Shown here piece after piece: positions 1 to 10,822 of a DNA stretch of 64,000 bases. This stretch comes from Pseudomonas sp. HAR-UPW-AIA-41 (GTDB taxonomy: Bacteria > Pseudomonadota > Gammaproteobacteria > Pseudomonadales > Pseudomonadaceae), in contig NZ_NSLB01000009.1 of assembly GCF_002304225.1 (NCBI RefSeq), positions 38,457 to 102,456 on the forward strand, written 5' to 3'. Every line of letters starts with the position of its first letter. Within the stretch, counting starts at the first letter, position 1. The position numbers were made by a program, and so were the translations under genes. The notes beneath the pieces were generated by a model. It did no database searches, was not told the DNA's origin, and was given only the letters and a program-made list of their open reading frames with translations.

Positions 1-14
1 CTGGAGGGCAAGGT

Positions 15-875
15 ATGAAGCGCTACAGTTTCTCCAATATCATGCTCTGGGCAGGCTTGCTGTTCATCTACCTGCCGATGGTCATCCTGGTTATCTACTC
101 GTTCAACGGCTCCAAGCTGGTGACCGTGTGGGGCGGCTGGTCGGTGAAGTGGTATGCCGGTCTGCTCGACAACAGCCAACTGATGGGCGCTGTGATGCGC
201 TCCATCGAGATTGCTTTCTACACCGCCATCGCGGCAGTGGCGCTGGGCACACTGGCGGCCTTCGTGCTGACCCGTATCCCGCGCTTCAAGGGCCGCACCC
301 TGTTCGGTGGTCTGGTCACCGCGCCGCTGGTAATGCCCGAGGTGATCACCGGTCTGTCGCTGTTGCTGCTGTTCGTGGCCATGGCGCAGATCATCGGCTG
401 GCCAGCCGAGCGTGGTGTGCTGACCATCTGGATCGCCCACACCACTTTCTGCTCGGCCTATGTGGCGGTGGTGGTGAGTTCGCGCCTGCGTGAACTGGAC
501 CTGTCCATCGAGGAAGCGGCCATGGACCTCGGCGCCAAGCCGTGGAAGGTGTTCTTCCTGATCACCATCCCGATGATCGCTCCGTCTCTGGCGGCGGGCG
601 GCATGATGTCCTTCGCCCTGTCGCTGGACGACCTGGTGCTGGCCAGCTTCGTTTCGGGCCCGGGTTCGACCACCCTGCCGATGGAAGTGTTCTCTGCCGT
701 GCGTATGGGTGTGAAGCCGGAGATCAACGCGGTGGCCAGCCTGGTGCTGCTGTCGGTGTCGTTGTTCACCTTCTTCGCCTGGTACTTCAGTCGTCGTGCC
801 GAGGAGCGCCGCAAGCGCGCCATCCAGCAGGCCATGGCCGAGGAAGCGGTGTCCTGGCAGCAGAAAGCCGCCTGA
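15..875 (+). CDS. potI: Polyamine ABC transporter inner-membrane permease (PotI/SpuH)
   Basis: One of the two permease subunits of a putrescine/spermidine ABC importer in the inner membrane. The 286-residue protein has about six hydrophobic segments. The cytoplasmic loop that contacts the ATPase is seen as EAAMDLGAKPWKV followed by FLITIP (about residues 167-186), the EAA motif of binding-protein-dependent permeases. A strong GGAGGG ribosome site precedes the ATG, and the gene starts so close to the window edge that the sister permease potH is probably just upstream. A perfect 13-bp terminator hairpin follows, so this is the last gene of its operon. In P. aeruginosa the homologue would be spuH, beside the HacB acylase gene, which matches the neighbourhood here. 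Assignment to the PotI family is firm; the exact polyamine is inferred. Confidence 0.9.
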   Translation: MKRYSFSNIMLWAGLLFIYLPMVILVIYSFNGSKLVTVWGGWSVKWYAGLLDNSQLMGAVMRSIEIAFYTAIAAVALGTLAAFVLTRIPRFKGRTLFGGLVTAPLVMPEVITGLSLLLLFVAMAQIIGWPAERGVLTIWIAHTTFCSAYVAVVVSSRLRELDLSIEEAAMDLGAKPWKVFFLITIPMIAPSLAAGGMMSFALSLDDLVLASFVSGPGSTTLPMEVFSAVRMGVKPEINAVASLVLLSVSLFTFFAWYFSRRAEERRKRAIQQAMAEEAVSWQQKAA

Positions 876-893
876 TCCGCCTCCCGCTCCGAT

Positions 894-927
894 CAACAAC
901 CCCGCCTGCTGGCGGGGTTGTTGTTTG
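894..927 (+). terminator. Rho-independent terminator of the polyamine transporter operon
   Basis: A perfect 13-bp stem (894-906 with 911-923) and a TGCT loop, followed by TTTGTGG. It lies 19 bases after the permease stop codon. The tail is short in T, but the stem is very stable. Confidence 0.8.
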
Positions 928-992
928 TGGGCATTGCATGAGCCCCTGCCTGGCGGCCTACACTGCAGCCAACCGACTCAAGGAATGCGTCT

Positions 993-2342
993 ATGGCTGT
1001 GCAACCGTCGTCTGCTCCCTCCGCCAAGGGGCTTGGCCTGATCGCCTGTACCGCGCTGGTGGTGGGCAACATGATCGGCTCGGGAATTTTCCTGCTGCCG
1101 GCCTCGCTGGCCTCCTTCGGCCCCATTTCTCTGGGGGGCTGGTTGCTGACCTCCTGCGGTGCGCTGGTGCTGGCGATGCTGTTCGGGCGCCTGTCGCAGC
1201 TGGTGCACAAGACCGGCGGCCCCTATGCCTACACCGAGGCCGGTTACGGTGAGTTCGCCGGATTTCTGATCGCCTGGGGCTACTGGATTACCCTGTGGAC
1301 CGGCAACGCGGCAGTGGCCGTGGCGCTGGCCGGTTATGTGGGGTTTCTGGTGCCGGCCATCGGCGAATCCTCCGGGTACAGCCTGCTCACCGCGCTGGCG
1401 GCCATCTGGCTGCTGACGCTGATCAATGTGCGCGGGGTGAAGGAGGCCGGTGCCGTGCAGGTGCTGACCACCGTGCTCAAGCTGGTGCCGCTGCTGCTGA
1501 TCGGCGTGCTGGGCTGGTGGTGGGTGGAGCCGGGCAATTTCGCGGTGATCAACCGCAGCGGCCAGTCCGACCTGGCGGCGATCTCGGCGGCCGCAGCGAT
1601 CACGCTGTGGGCCTTCCTCGGCCTGGAATCGGCCACCGTGCCGGCCGGTGAAGTGGTCGATCCGGCCCGCACCATTCCGCGGGCGACCCTCTTTGGCGTG
1701 CTGCTGGCGGCCAGCGTGTACATGGCGGTGTCGGCGGTGACCATGGGCGTGCTGCCGGCCGAACAACTGAGCGCTTCGAGTGCGCCGCTGGCCGATGTGG
1801 CTCGACTGATGTGGGGCGACGTCGGCGGTGTGCTGGTGGCGGTGGGGGCGGTGATCGCTACCTTCGGCACCCTCAACGGCTTCACTCTGCTGACCGGTCA
1901 GGTGCCTTACGGTGCAGCGCTGGACCGGGTATTCCCGCACAGTTTGGGCCATCTGTCGCGCTTCGGCACGCCGGCCAATGCACTGGTCTTTTCCAACCTG
2001 CTGGCGTCGATTCTGGTGGTGATGAATTTCGCCCACGGTCTGGTGGGCGCCTTCAACGCCATCATCCTGCTGGCGGTGATGGCCAGCCTGGTGCCCTACG
2101 CATTCTGCGCGCTGGCCGAGCTGATGATCCGCCTCAAGGGCGAGGACGGCCTGCAGGGCGCGGCGTTGCTCAAGGTCAGCCTGCTCGGCGGACTGGGCTT
2201 TCTCTACAGTGGCTGGGCCATCTACGGCGCCGGTGCCGAGACGGTGTATCTCGGCACCCTGCTACTGCTGGCCGGCATCCCGGTGCATGTATGGATCAAG
2301 TGGGGCAACGACCGCGCCGACCGCCGCGCTACTCGCCCGTGA
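993..2342 (+). CDS. APC-family amino acid/polyamine permease
   Basis: A 449-residue secondary transporter of the amino acid-polyamine-organocation superfamily, with about 12 hydrophobic segments. The signature of TM1 is clear: GNMIGSGIFLLP at about residues 25-36, the unwound helix that binds the substrate amino group. The length and motif resemble the AdiC/YjdE arginine-agmatine and PotE-type antiporters, so an amino acid or polyamine is the likely substrate; the sequence does not settle which one. It follows the polyamine ABC genes but has its own transcription unit after their terminator. Its 3' end overlaps the convergent M20 peptidase gene by 14 bases, leaving no room for a normal terminator between them. 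Confidence 0.8.
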   Translation: MAVQPSSAPSAKGLGLIACTALVVGNMIGSGIFLLPASLASFGPISLGGWLLTSCGALVLAMLFGRLSQLVHKTGGPYAYTEAGYGEFAGFLIAWGYWITLWTGNAAVAVALAGYVGFLVPAIGESSGYSLLTALAAIWLLTLINVRGVKEAGAVQVLTTVLKLVPLLLIGVLGWWWVEPGNFAVINRSGQSDLAAISAAAAITLWAFLGLESATVPAGEVVDPARTIPRATLFGVLLAASVYMAVSAVTMGVLPAEQLSASSAPLADVARLMWGDVGGVLVAVGAVIATFGTLNGFTLLTGQVPYGAALDRVFPHSLGHLSRFGTPANALVFSNLLASILVVMNFAHGLVGAFNAIILLAVMASLVPYAFCALAELMIRLKGEDGLQGAALLKVSLLGGLGFLYSGWAIYGAGAETVYLGTLLLLAGIPVHVWIKWGNDRADRRATRP

Positions 2343-3813
2343 GGCTGCCCAGCAGGCGGTAGTAGAAGCCGGCCGCGTTGGCCAGGGTGGTGATGGCCAC
2401 CCGCTCGTTGTCGCCATGCATGCGCGCCAGATCGCCCGGCTCCATCAGCAGCGGGCTGAAGCGGAAGATGTTGTCCGACAGCCCTTCGTAGCTGCGCGAA
2501 TCGGTGCCGCCGACCGTGAGGTTGGGCGCCACCAGGGTATTGCCGAAGCTTTGCCGGATGACCTCGGCGAACTGCCGGAAGGCCGCGCCCTGCGCATCCG
2601 AAACCTTTGACGCTTCGCGGCCGCCGGGCATTGCCTGCACGGTCACCAGCGGGTCGTTCACGGCCTCGCGCAGGTGGGCGAGAACGCTGTCGATGCTGTC
2701 ACGCGGGTGCAGGCGCAGGTTGATAATGGCGCGCGCCTCGGACGGCAGCACGTTCTCCTTCACGCCGCTGCGCAGCAGCGTCGGCGCCAGGGTGGTCTGC
2801 AGCTGGGCCGCGCCGGCCGGGCTGGCGCTCATCTGCTGCTCCACCAGTGGCGCAAACAGCCACAGGTTGGCGAACACCATCCGATAGCCGAACGACTGGG
2901 CGGGGCTGACGCTGTCCAGCAACTGCCGCGTCGGACCCTCCAGGTCGCGGGAAAAGGGCTTGGCGGCGATGCGTTGCAGGGCCTGGCTCAGGCGCCCTAC
3001 GGCGGTTTCGGCAAAGGGTTGCGGCTGCGAGCTGTGCCCGCCCTGCGCCTTGGCCTTGAGCAGCACGCTCAGATAGCCCTTTTCGGCGATACCGACGACG
3101 GCCACATCCTGGCTGACGCCGGGCACCTGGCCGCGCACGATAAAGCCGCCTTCGTCGTTGACCCAGGCCAGTCGCTGGCTTTGTGCCTTGAGCTGAGCCG
3201 CCAGGCGGCGGTTGCCCGAGCCGCCGATTTCTTCGTCATGGCCGAAGGCCAGGAGCACGTCGCGTGGCGGCGTGAAACCCTGAGCCAGCAGGGCCTCGCA
3301 GGCTTCCAGCATGGCCACCAGCGAGCCCTTGGTGTCGATGGCACCACGGCCCCAGACATAGCCCTCGGCGATGACCCCGGCGAAGGGCGGGTGCGTCCAT
3401 TGCGCTTCGCTGCCCGGTACCACCGGCACCACGTCCTGGTGGGCCATCAGCAACACGGCCGGCAGCTGGCGGTTCTGCCCCGACCAACGCAGCAGCAGAC
3501 TCTGGCTGCCGGTCTCTTCCATCTGCAGCTGCTGGCTGACGCGCGGGTAGCGCTCGGCCAGCCACTGACGCAGGCCGGCAAAGGCGGCCTGACTGGCTTC
3601 CAGCTGGGCTGCCGGCGCGCCGATCTGGTGGGAGATGGTCGGCAGGCGAATGGCGGCGGCCAGGCTCTCGGCGGCGCGCTGGGCATCGATCGCCGCAGGC
3701 AGCTGAACGCTGTCGCGGTTCAACCGGGCTTCCGGCAGCAGTAGGGTGCGGCCGACCAGCACGCAGATGAGGATCAGAAGGGCCGTCAGCAGCATCAGCA
3801 ACAGGCGTTTCAT
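2329..3813 (-). CDS. M20 family metallopeptidase (PM20D1-like), membrane-anchored
   Basis: A 494-residue zinc-dependent peptidase/amidase of the M20 family. An N-terminal hydrophobic stretch (about residues 4-26) acts as an uncleaved anchor or signal. Metal-site motifs appear in order: LLMAHQDVVPV (His and catalytic Asp), GRGAIDTKGS (bridging Asp) and FGHDEEIGG (the Glu pair). An internal dimerisation domain separates the two halves of the catalytic domain. The length and membrane segment resemble PM20D1-type carboxypeptidases, which handle N-acyl amino acids. It lies 44 bases downstream of the broken acylase gene on the same strand, so the two may have formed an amide-hydrolysing operon; that link is inference. 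A hairpin separates them. Confidence 0.8.
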   Translation of the reverse strand: MKRLLLMLLTALLILICVLVGRTLLLPEARLNRDSVQLPAAIDAQRAAESLAAAIRLPTISHQIGAPAAQLEASQAAFAGLRQWLAERYPRVSQQLQMEETGSQSLLLRWSGQNRQLPAVLLMAHQDVVPVVPGSEAQWTHPPFAGVIAEGYVWGRGAIDTKGSLVAMLEACEALLAQGFTPPRDVLLAFGHDEEIGGSGNRRLAAQLKAQSQRLAWVNDEGGFIVRGQVPGVSQDVAVVGIAEKGYLSVLLKAKAQGGHSSQPQPFAETAVGRLSQALQRIAAKPFSRDLEGPTRQLLDSVSPAQSFGYRMVFANLWLFAPLVEQQMSASPAGAAQLQTTLAPTLLRSGVKENVLPSEARAIINLRLHPRDSIDSVLAHLREAVNDPLVTVQAMPGGREASKVSDAQGAAFRQFAEVIRQSFGNTLVAPNLTVGGTDSRSYEGLSDNIFRFSPLLMEPGDLARMHGDNERVAITTLANAAGFYYRLLGSLTGE

Positions 3814-3830
3814 GGCATTTCTCAGGCGCA

Positions 3831-3852
3831 GCAGGCGCCCGTGGGCGCCTGC
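3831..3852 (-). terminator. Hairpin between the acylase gene and the M20 gene
   Basis: A perfect 10-bp inverted repeat (3831-3840 with 3843-3852) in the 44-base gap. There is no T-tract on the minus strand, so it is more likely an attenuator or processing/stability hairpin than a full terminator. Confidence 0.4.
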
Positions 3853-3857
3853 GGTGT

Positions 3858-6238
3858 TTAACGGGCAGGTTGCAGGGTCAGTTCGCTGCGGCTGTGGCGG
3901 GCCACGTCGGCTTCGGCGTTGTGCATCGGCTGGTACTCGCCGCGGGCATAGGCTTCGGCCTGGTCGCGGTTGTGCGCATCGAAGAGCACGCCGCTTTGCC
4001 CTACCGGATTGATGCCCAGGCTGCGGCTGGCGTCCGCCAGGTCGATCAAGCGCCGGGTCGAGGGGCCGTAGACCACGCTCCAGGGCGCCGGGCCAACCTT
4101 GTGCGAGAGGTTGTTCGGCGTTTCATGGCCGCCCGGTACGGGCAGCGGGCCGACATTGAATACCTTGTCCAGCGGCGGCTGCAGGCCCAGCGGATGGCCG
4201 TGGGTGAGGCTGTGGGCCTTGCCCCACTGCCACTGGCTGCGGTCGGTACCCAGCACCGTATCCAGATGCGCGAGGCTGGCCTGCCAGGCGCGCTTGATGA
4301 TGGCGGGGCGGTCTTCGCGGTCAGTGCTGTTGCGCTGATCCCACCAGGGCGACTGTGCGTCGGCGGCCAGGCGGGGCAGGGCGCTGTCGAGCACGCGGGT
4401 GTAGAGCAGGTTGTCGAAGAAGGCATCGCCCAGTTCGTCGAGCATGGCTTCGCGCGCCAGCTGGTAGACCAGCTGGTTGAACAGTGTCGCGGGGCGTGAG
4501 TCGAGGTGGTGATCGCCGTCCCAGGCGGCCAGTTCTTCGACCAGCGCCTGTTCGTCCGGCGTGCCGGCGGCAGCGCGCAGGTCGCCCAGCAGCGGCTCCA
4601 GCAGGCGTTTGGCATAGCCGCTGCCGTTATCCAGCTGCAGGGCCTGACTGTTGTTCAGGTCCCAACGGACGTTTGGTTTGGCCAACTGGTCGTCAAGCTG
4701 ACGGGCGCGGTCGGCCAGGTTGTAGTAGCCGGGGATGGCGATACCGCTGGCCGGGGTCGGCTGATGATTGGCCGATACGATGTAGCCGCGTGGCGGATTG
4801 AGTTCCTGCGGGTTGGCGCTGAACGGGTAGTAACCCGGCTTGTCGGCCTCGCCGCTGGCGCCGTCGAGGATGAAGTTCGGGTTCACCCCGGCCGGTCGTT
4901 GCGGCAGCTTGGCGGCGGCCCACCAGGCGATGTCGCCCGCAGCATTGGCCCAGACCACATTGAGGCCGGGGGCCTCGATCTTCTCGGCGGCAGCGGCGCC
5001 TTGGCTGCGGTGTCGGCGCGGTTGAGCTGGTAGAAGGCGTCGAGAATCGGGTTCTCGGTTTCCAGGAAAGCCCACCACAGAGCGATCGGCGTCTGCCCCT
5101 TGGGCGTGGGCAGGGCGTCATTGATCAGCGGGCCGTGGGGCGAGCGGCGCAGGGCCAGTTTCACATCGGCCTCGCCCTTGACCTTGATGATCTCCTCGCT
5201 GTGTTCGAGGTTCACCCACTGGCCCTGGTACCAGACCTGATCGGGGTTGTCCGGGTTGACCTTCTCGGCAATCAGGTCGAGGTCGTCGTTCTGGAACATG
5301 GTGATGCTCCAGGCGAACTGTTCGTTGAAACCCAGTGAGGCCGTGGGGTTGAGGGCCTGGAAGTGGCCATAGAGTTTGAAGTCCGGCGCCTCCAGCTGGG
5401 CCTCGTACCACACCGCCGGGTTGGCGAAGCGGATATGCGGGTCACCCGCCAGCAGTGGTTTGCCGCTGGTCGTGCGGCTGCCGGCCACGGCCCAGGCATT
5501 GCTGCCCTCGAACTGCGGCAGGCCGGCGGCGCTCAGGGCCTGGTGGCTGAGCTGAGCCAGGCTGTTCAGGTCACGCCAGTCGGCGGTAGCCAGCGGCTGG
5601 CTGAGCACGCCCTCGGGGTGCCAGTCGAGGTCGAAGACCTTCAGGTAGTCGGCGCCCAACTGATCGCGGATCTGCGTCAGCACCGGCTCGGTGCGGAAGG
5701 CGGCGGCGAAACTGTAGGCCATGTAACCGGCCACGGCCATGGTGTCTTCGGCGGTGAAGGGACGTTTGGGAATGCCGAGGATGTCGAACTCCAGCGGCGC
5801 CGGGTGGCTGGCCTGGTACTGGTTGATGCCGTCCAGGTAGGCCTGCAGGGCCTGAACCGGCGGGCTGTTGGGGTCGACCTTGGCCACATAGCGGCGGGCA
5901 TGCTCACGCAGGCGCAGGGTGCGGAACAGGCGGTCGGTGTCGACCAGCTTGCTGCCCAGTACCTCGGCCAGTTCGCCATTGGCCAGACGGCGGATCATCT
6001 CCATCTGGAACAGGCGGTCCTGGGCATGCACGTAACCCAGTGCGCGGTACATGTCGGCCTGATTCTGCGCGCGGATATGCGGCACGCCGCGCTCGTCGTA
6101 GCGCACGCTGACCGGCGCCTGCAGCTGGCTGAGCGTTTGCTCGCCCTCGCGTTGGGGTTGCTTGCTCTGCAGATACCAGGCGCCACCGGCGGTGGCGGCG
6201 GCAATGGCGATGGCCAGGACGGACAGCGTGCGTTTCAT
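3858..6238 (-). pseudogene. hacB: Acyl-homoserine-lactone/penicillin acylase (HacB type), broken by a frameshift
   Basis: An Ntn-hydrolase acylase of the penicillin G acylase family, secreted to the periplasm and self-cleaved into two subunits. The N-terminal part (6238 downwards) has a signal peptide, an alpha-subunit region, and the nucleophile motif GSNAWAVAG with Ser at about residue 246. Homology continues to LNRADTAAKA (about residue 413), then moves to another frame that resumes with KIEAPGLNVVWAN and runs to the stop at 3858. Read across the shift, the product would be about 793 residues, the size I recall for HacB (PA0305). The change is best explained by one missing base within about 4985-5002 (CGGCGGCAGCGGCGCC), a GC-rich run prone to slippage or sequencing error. 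In PAO1 hacB sits next to spuH, as here. HacB degrades long-chain acyl-homoserine lactones. If the shift is real, only an inactive truncated product is expected. Confidence 0.8.
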
Positions 6239-6354
6239 CGGGATGCGCCTTGTCAGTTTTTATTGTGCCGCGATTGTGCGGGTTGGTTGTGGTGCTGGCA
6301 TTGACATTAAAAACGCAAAAGCAAGATATTTGGTCAATTCACAAGGAAGCCGCC

Positions 6355-7377
6355 ATGCTCGACGACGTTGCCGGCCTGACTCATTCCGGCGTGCTGCGCC
6401 GGCTGCTTTACGAGGGGCTGGAAAGCCTCGGTCTGGACCCGGTGCAGATCTACCGGCAGGCCTACCCGCACCTGCCCCTGTCGCCGCCGAACAGTCAGGA
6501 GCGGCGTCCGCACGACATGGCGCCGTACTTCTGGCAGGCCCTGCCGGCGCTGAGCGGCGACGCCGATATCGGCCTGCACCTCGGCGAGGTGATGCGCCCG
6601 CGCCCGCTGGATGTGGTCAGCTACCTGCAGCAGGCCAGCCGCGACCTGCAGGAAGCGCTGGAGGTGTTCGTGCGTTACCAGCACATCATTTCCGGAGGCT
6701 TTGCCGCCGGCCTGCGCGTGGAAGGCGACAGCGCGGTGCTGATCCTCGATCTGGACTACCTCGGTCATGGCTCCCTGCGTCAGCAGATGGAGTGTCTGGC
6801 GCTGCTGTTCTGCAAGCACCTGCAGCAGTTGTGCGAGGGGCAGTTCCAGCTCACGGCGGTGACCTTCCGTCATGCCGCGCCGGCCCGCACGGCCGAGCAC
6901 CGCCGGCTGTTCGGCCTGCTGCCGCAGTTTGCGGCCAGCCACGATGCCCTGTGGTTTCCCGCGGCATTGCTCAGCCGGCCGTCGCGCAATGCCGCGCCGG
7001 CAATCTTCGCGGTGCTGCGCGCCCATGCCGATGCGCAGCTGGCCGAGCTGCAGGGCAATACCCTGCGCAACCGCGTGCTGTACTGGCTGGCCTGTCAGCT
7101 GGGACAGGGTGAATGCAGCCTGGCCGCCTGTGCTGCGGCGCTGGGGCAGGAGCGCGTGGCCCTGCAGCGCAGCCTGGCGGCTCAGGGGCAGGGTTTCCGT
7201 CCGCTGCTCGATGAGGTGCGCCGGCAGCGCGCCCAGCAACTGTTGCTGCAGGGGCTGAGCATTCGCGAGGTGGCGCGCGGCTGCGGCTTCGTCGAGCTGT
7301 CGCCGTTCTACCGGGCTTTCCGCCGCTGGTGGGGCTGCACTCCGCAACAGCTAAAGCGCCAGCATGCGGCCGGCTGA
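6355..7377 (+). CDS. AraC/XylS-family transcriptional regulator
   Basis: A 340-residue regulator with an N-terminal arabinose-binding-type sensing domain (about residues 20-200) and a C-terminal AraC helix-turn-helix pair. The second helix is seen in LSIREVARGCGFVELSPFYRAFRRWWGCTP-like sequence near the end. The ATG at 6355 is preferred because AAGGAAG precedes it at good spacing; an upstream in-frame start at 6250 has no ribosome site. It is transcribed divergently from the hacB gene across 116 bases, so it may control that gene or itself. The effector is unknown. Confidence 0.8.
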   Translation: MLDDVAGLTHSGVLRRLLYEGLESLGLDPVQIYRQAYPHLPLSPPNSQERRPHDMAPYFWQALPALSGDADIGLHLGEVMRPRPLDVVSYLQQASRDLQEALEVFVRYQHIISGGFAAGLRVEGDSAVLILDLDYLGHGSLRQQMECLALLFCKHLQQLCEGQFQLTAVTFRHAAPARTAEHRRLFGLLPQFAASHDALWFPAALLSRPSRNAAPAIFAVLRAHADAQLAELQGNTLRNRVLYWLACQLGQGECSLAACAAALGQERVALQRSLAAQGQGFRPLLDEVRRQRAQQLLLQGLSIREVARGCGFVELSPFYRAFRRWWGCTPQQLKRQHAAG

Positions 7378-7426
7378 CGCGTGCCGGCCAATCTGTGGCA
7401 CCCTGTCGCAGAGCTGTCCTGTCTAA

Positions 7427-8524
<1,098 letters not shown>

Positions 8525-8546
8525 GCATCACCCCACGGGAACACCG

Positions 8547-10742
8547 ATGAATACCGAAGGACTCAAGGAAGTGGAACTGTCGACCGCCGAGGTGCAGGAG
8601 CCTGTGGCTCTGCCGGAAGCGCCCGTCGTGGAGGCCGTGCCGGAGCCGGTGGCGGCGCCGCTGGTGACCAATCTGGACGACAGCAGCCTGTACATCCACC
8701 GCGAGATTTCCCAGCTAAAGTTCAACATCCGCGTGCTGGAGCAGGCGCTGGATGAGTCGCACCCGCTGCTGGAGCGCCTGAAGTTTCTGCTGATCTTCTC
8801 CAGCAACCTGGATGAGTTCTTCGAGATTCGCGTGGCCGGGCTGAAGAAGCAGATCACCTTCGCCCGCGAGCAGGCCGGCGCCGATGGCCTGCAGCCGCAC
8901 CAGGCGCTGGCGCGCATCAGCGAGCTGGTGCATGTGCAGGTAGAGCGCCAGTACGCCATTCTCAACGATGTGCTGCTGCCGGCACTGGCCAAGCACAACG
9001 TCAACTTCGTGCGCCGGCGTAACTGGTCGACCAAGATCAAGGCCTGGGTGCGTCGTTACTTCCGTGACGAGATCGCGCCGATCATGACGCCGATCGGCCT
9101 CGACCCGACCCACCCGTTCCCGCTGCTGGTGAACAAGAGCCTGAACTTCATCGTCGAGCTGGAGGGCGTGGATGCCTTCGGCCGCGATTCCGGTCTGGCG
9201 ATTCTCCCGGCGCCGCGTCTTCTGCCGCGGGTGATCCGCATCCCGGAAGAGGTCGGCGGCCCCGGCGACAACTTCGTGTTCCTCTCCTCGATGATCCATG
9301 CCCATGCCGATGACCTGTTCCAGGGCATGAAGGTCAAGGGTTGCTACCAGTTCCGCCTGACCCGCAACGCCGACCTGTCGGTTGATGCCGAGGACGTGGA
9401 AGACCTGGCGCGCGCGCTGCGCGGCGAGCTGTTCAGCCGTCGTTACGGCGATGCGGTGCGCCTGGAGGTGGTCGACACCTGCCCGAAACACCTGTCGGAC
9501 TACCTGCTCAAGCAGTTCAACCTGTCTGAGAGCGAACTGTATCAAGTCAACGGGCCGGTCAACCTGACCCGTCTGTTCAGTGTCACCGGCCTGGACAGTC
9601 ACCCGGAGCTGCAGTTCAAGCCGCTGACACCGGTGATCCCCAAGCTGCTGCAGAACAGCGAGAACATCTTCAGCGTGGTGAGCAAGCAGGACGTGCTCCT
9701 GCTGCACCCGTTCGAGTCGTTCACCCCGGTGGTCGACCTGTTGCGCCAGGCGGCCAAAGACCCGCATGTGCTGGCGATCAAGCAGACCCTGTACCGCTCC
9801 GGGGCCAACTCGGAAATCGTCGATGCCTTGGTCGAGGCGGCCCGCAACGGCAAGGAAGTCACCGCGGTGATCGAGCTGCGCGCGCGCTTCGACGAGGAGT
9901 CCAACCTGGCGCTGGCCAGCCGTCTGCAGGCCGCGGGTGCAGTGGTGATCTATGGCGTGGTTGGCTTCAAGACCCACGCCAAGATGATGCTGATCCTGCG
10001 CCGTGAGAACGGCGAGATCACCCGCTATGCGCACCTGGGCACCGGCAACTACCACGCCGGCAACGCCCGCCTGTACACCGACTACAGCCTGCTGACCTCC
10101 GATGACGCCCTGTGCGAGGACGTCGCCAAGCTGTTCAGCCAACTGATCGGCATGGGCAAGACCCTGCGCATGAAGAAGCTGCTGCATGCGCCCTTCACCC
10201 TGAAGAAGACCCTGCTCGACCTGATTGCCAAGGAAACCGCTGTGGCGGCCGAGGGCCGGCCTGCGCACATCATCGCCAAGTTCAATTCGCTGACTGATCC
10301 CAAGATTATCCGCGCACTGTACAAGGCCAGCCAGGCCGGGGTGCGCATCGATCTGGTGGTGCGCGGCATGTGCTGCCTGCGCCCGGGCGTACCGGGGGTG
10401 TCGCATAACATCCATGTGCGCTCGATCATCGGCCGCTTCTTGGAGCACACGCGAGTGTTCTACTTCCTCAATGAGGGCGAGGAAAAGATCTACCTGTCGA
10501 GTGCCGACTGGATGGAACGCAACCTCGACAAGCGCGTGGAGACCTGCTTCCCGGTGGAAGGCAAGAAACTGCTGACGCGGGTGAAGAAGGAGCTGGAGTC
10601 GTACCTGACCGACAACACCCAGGCCTGGGTGTTGCAGAGTGATGGCACCTACCAGCGCTTGCACCCTACCGGCAACCAGCATGCGCGCAGCGCCCAGGGA
10701 CAACTGCTGGAGCGCCTGACCACGCCATTGCCGGTGCGCTGA
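8547..10742 (+). CDS. ppk1: Polyphosphate kinase 1
   Basis: Synthesises inorganic polyphosphate reversibly from ATP; membrane-associated. The 731-residue protein has the four PPK1 domains. The autophosphorylated His is about H477 in [14 protein letters not shown] and the second essential His is about H634 in [11 protein letters not shown]. The [18 protein letters not shown] segment between them is typical. The first 45 residues are acidic and proline/valine-rich, which looks like a lineage-specific disordered extension. The gene is coupled to hemB and faces ppx, whose product degrades the polymer, across a shared terminator. Confidence 0.96.
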   Translation: MNTEGLKEVELSTAEVQEPVALPEAPVVEAVPEPVAAPLVTNLDDSSLYIHREISQLKFNIRVLEQALDESHPLLERLKFLLIFSSNLDEFFEIRVAGLKKQITFAREQAGADGLQPHQALARISELVHVQVERQYAILNDVLLPALAKHNVNFVRRRNWSTKIKAWVRRYFRDEIAPIMTPIGLDPTHPFPLLVNKSLNFIVELEGVDAFGRDSGLAILPAPRLLPRVIRIPEEVGGPGDNFVFLSSMIHAHADDLFQGMKVKGCYQFRLTRNADLSVDAEDVEDLARALRGELFSRRYGDAVRLEVVDTCPKHLSDYLLKQFNLSESELYQVNGPVNLTRLFSVTGLDSHPELQFKPLTPVIPKLLQNSENIFSVVSKQDVLLLHPFESFTPVVDLLRQAAKDPHVLAIKQTLYRSGANSEIVDALVEAARNGKEVTAVIELRARFDEESNLALASRLQAAGAVVIYGVVGFKTHAKMMLILRRENGEITRYAHLGTGNYHAGNARLYTDYSLLTSDDALCEDVAKLFSQLIGMGKTLRMKKLLHAPFTLKKTLLDLIAKETAVAAEGRPAHIIAKFNSLTDPKIIRALYKASQAGVRIDLVVRGMCCLRPGVPGVSHNIHVRSIIGRFLEHTRVFYFLNEGEEKIYLSSADWMERNLDKRVETCFPVEGKKLLTRVKKELESYLTDNTQAWVLQSDGTYQRLHPTGNQHARSAQGQLLERLTTPLPVR

Positions 10743-10771
10743 GTCGGTATTCGCCGGGGACCGGCAGATGC

Positions 10772-10805
10772 AAAAAGGGCGAACCCATTGGGTTCGCCCT
10801 TTTTC
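10772..10805. terminator. Bidirectional terminator between ppk1 and ppx
   Basis: The stem AAAAAGGGCGAACCC pairs with GGGTTCGCCCTTTTT around an ATT-type loop. A-tract and T-tract flank it on both sides, so it can end transcription from both convergent genes. Confidence 0.9.
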
Positions 10806-10822
10806 ATTGCGTCGCTGTCACA

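Noticed and set aside
8715..10703. A 662-codon open frame opposite ppk1
   Set aside because: Antisense to a well-conserved enzyme; it is His/Gln/Arg-rich with no family match and is expected in high-GC DNA.
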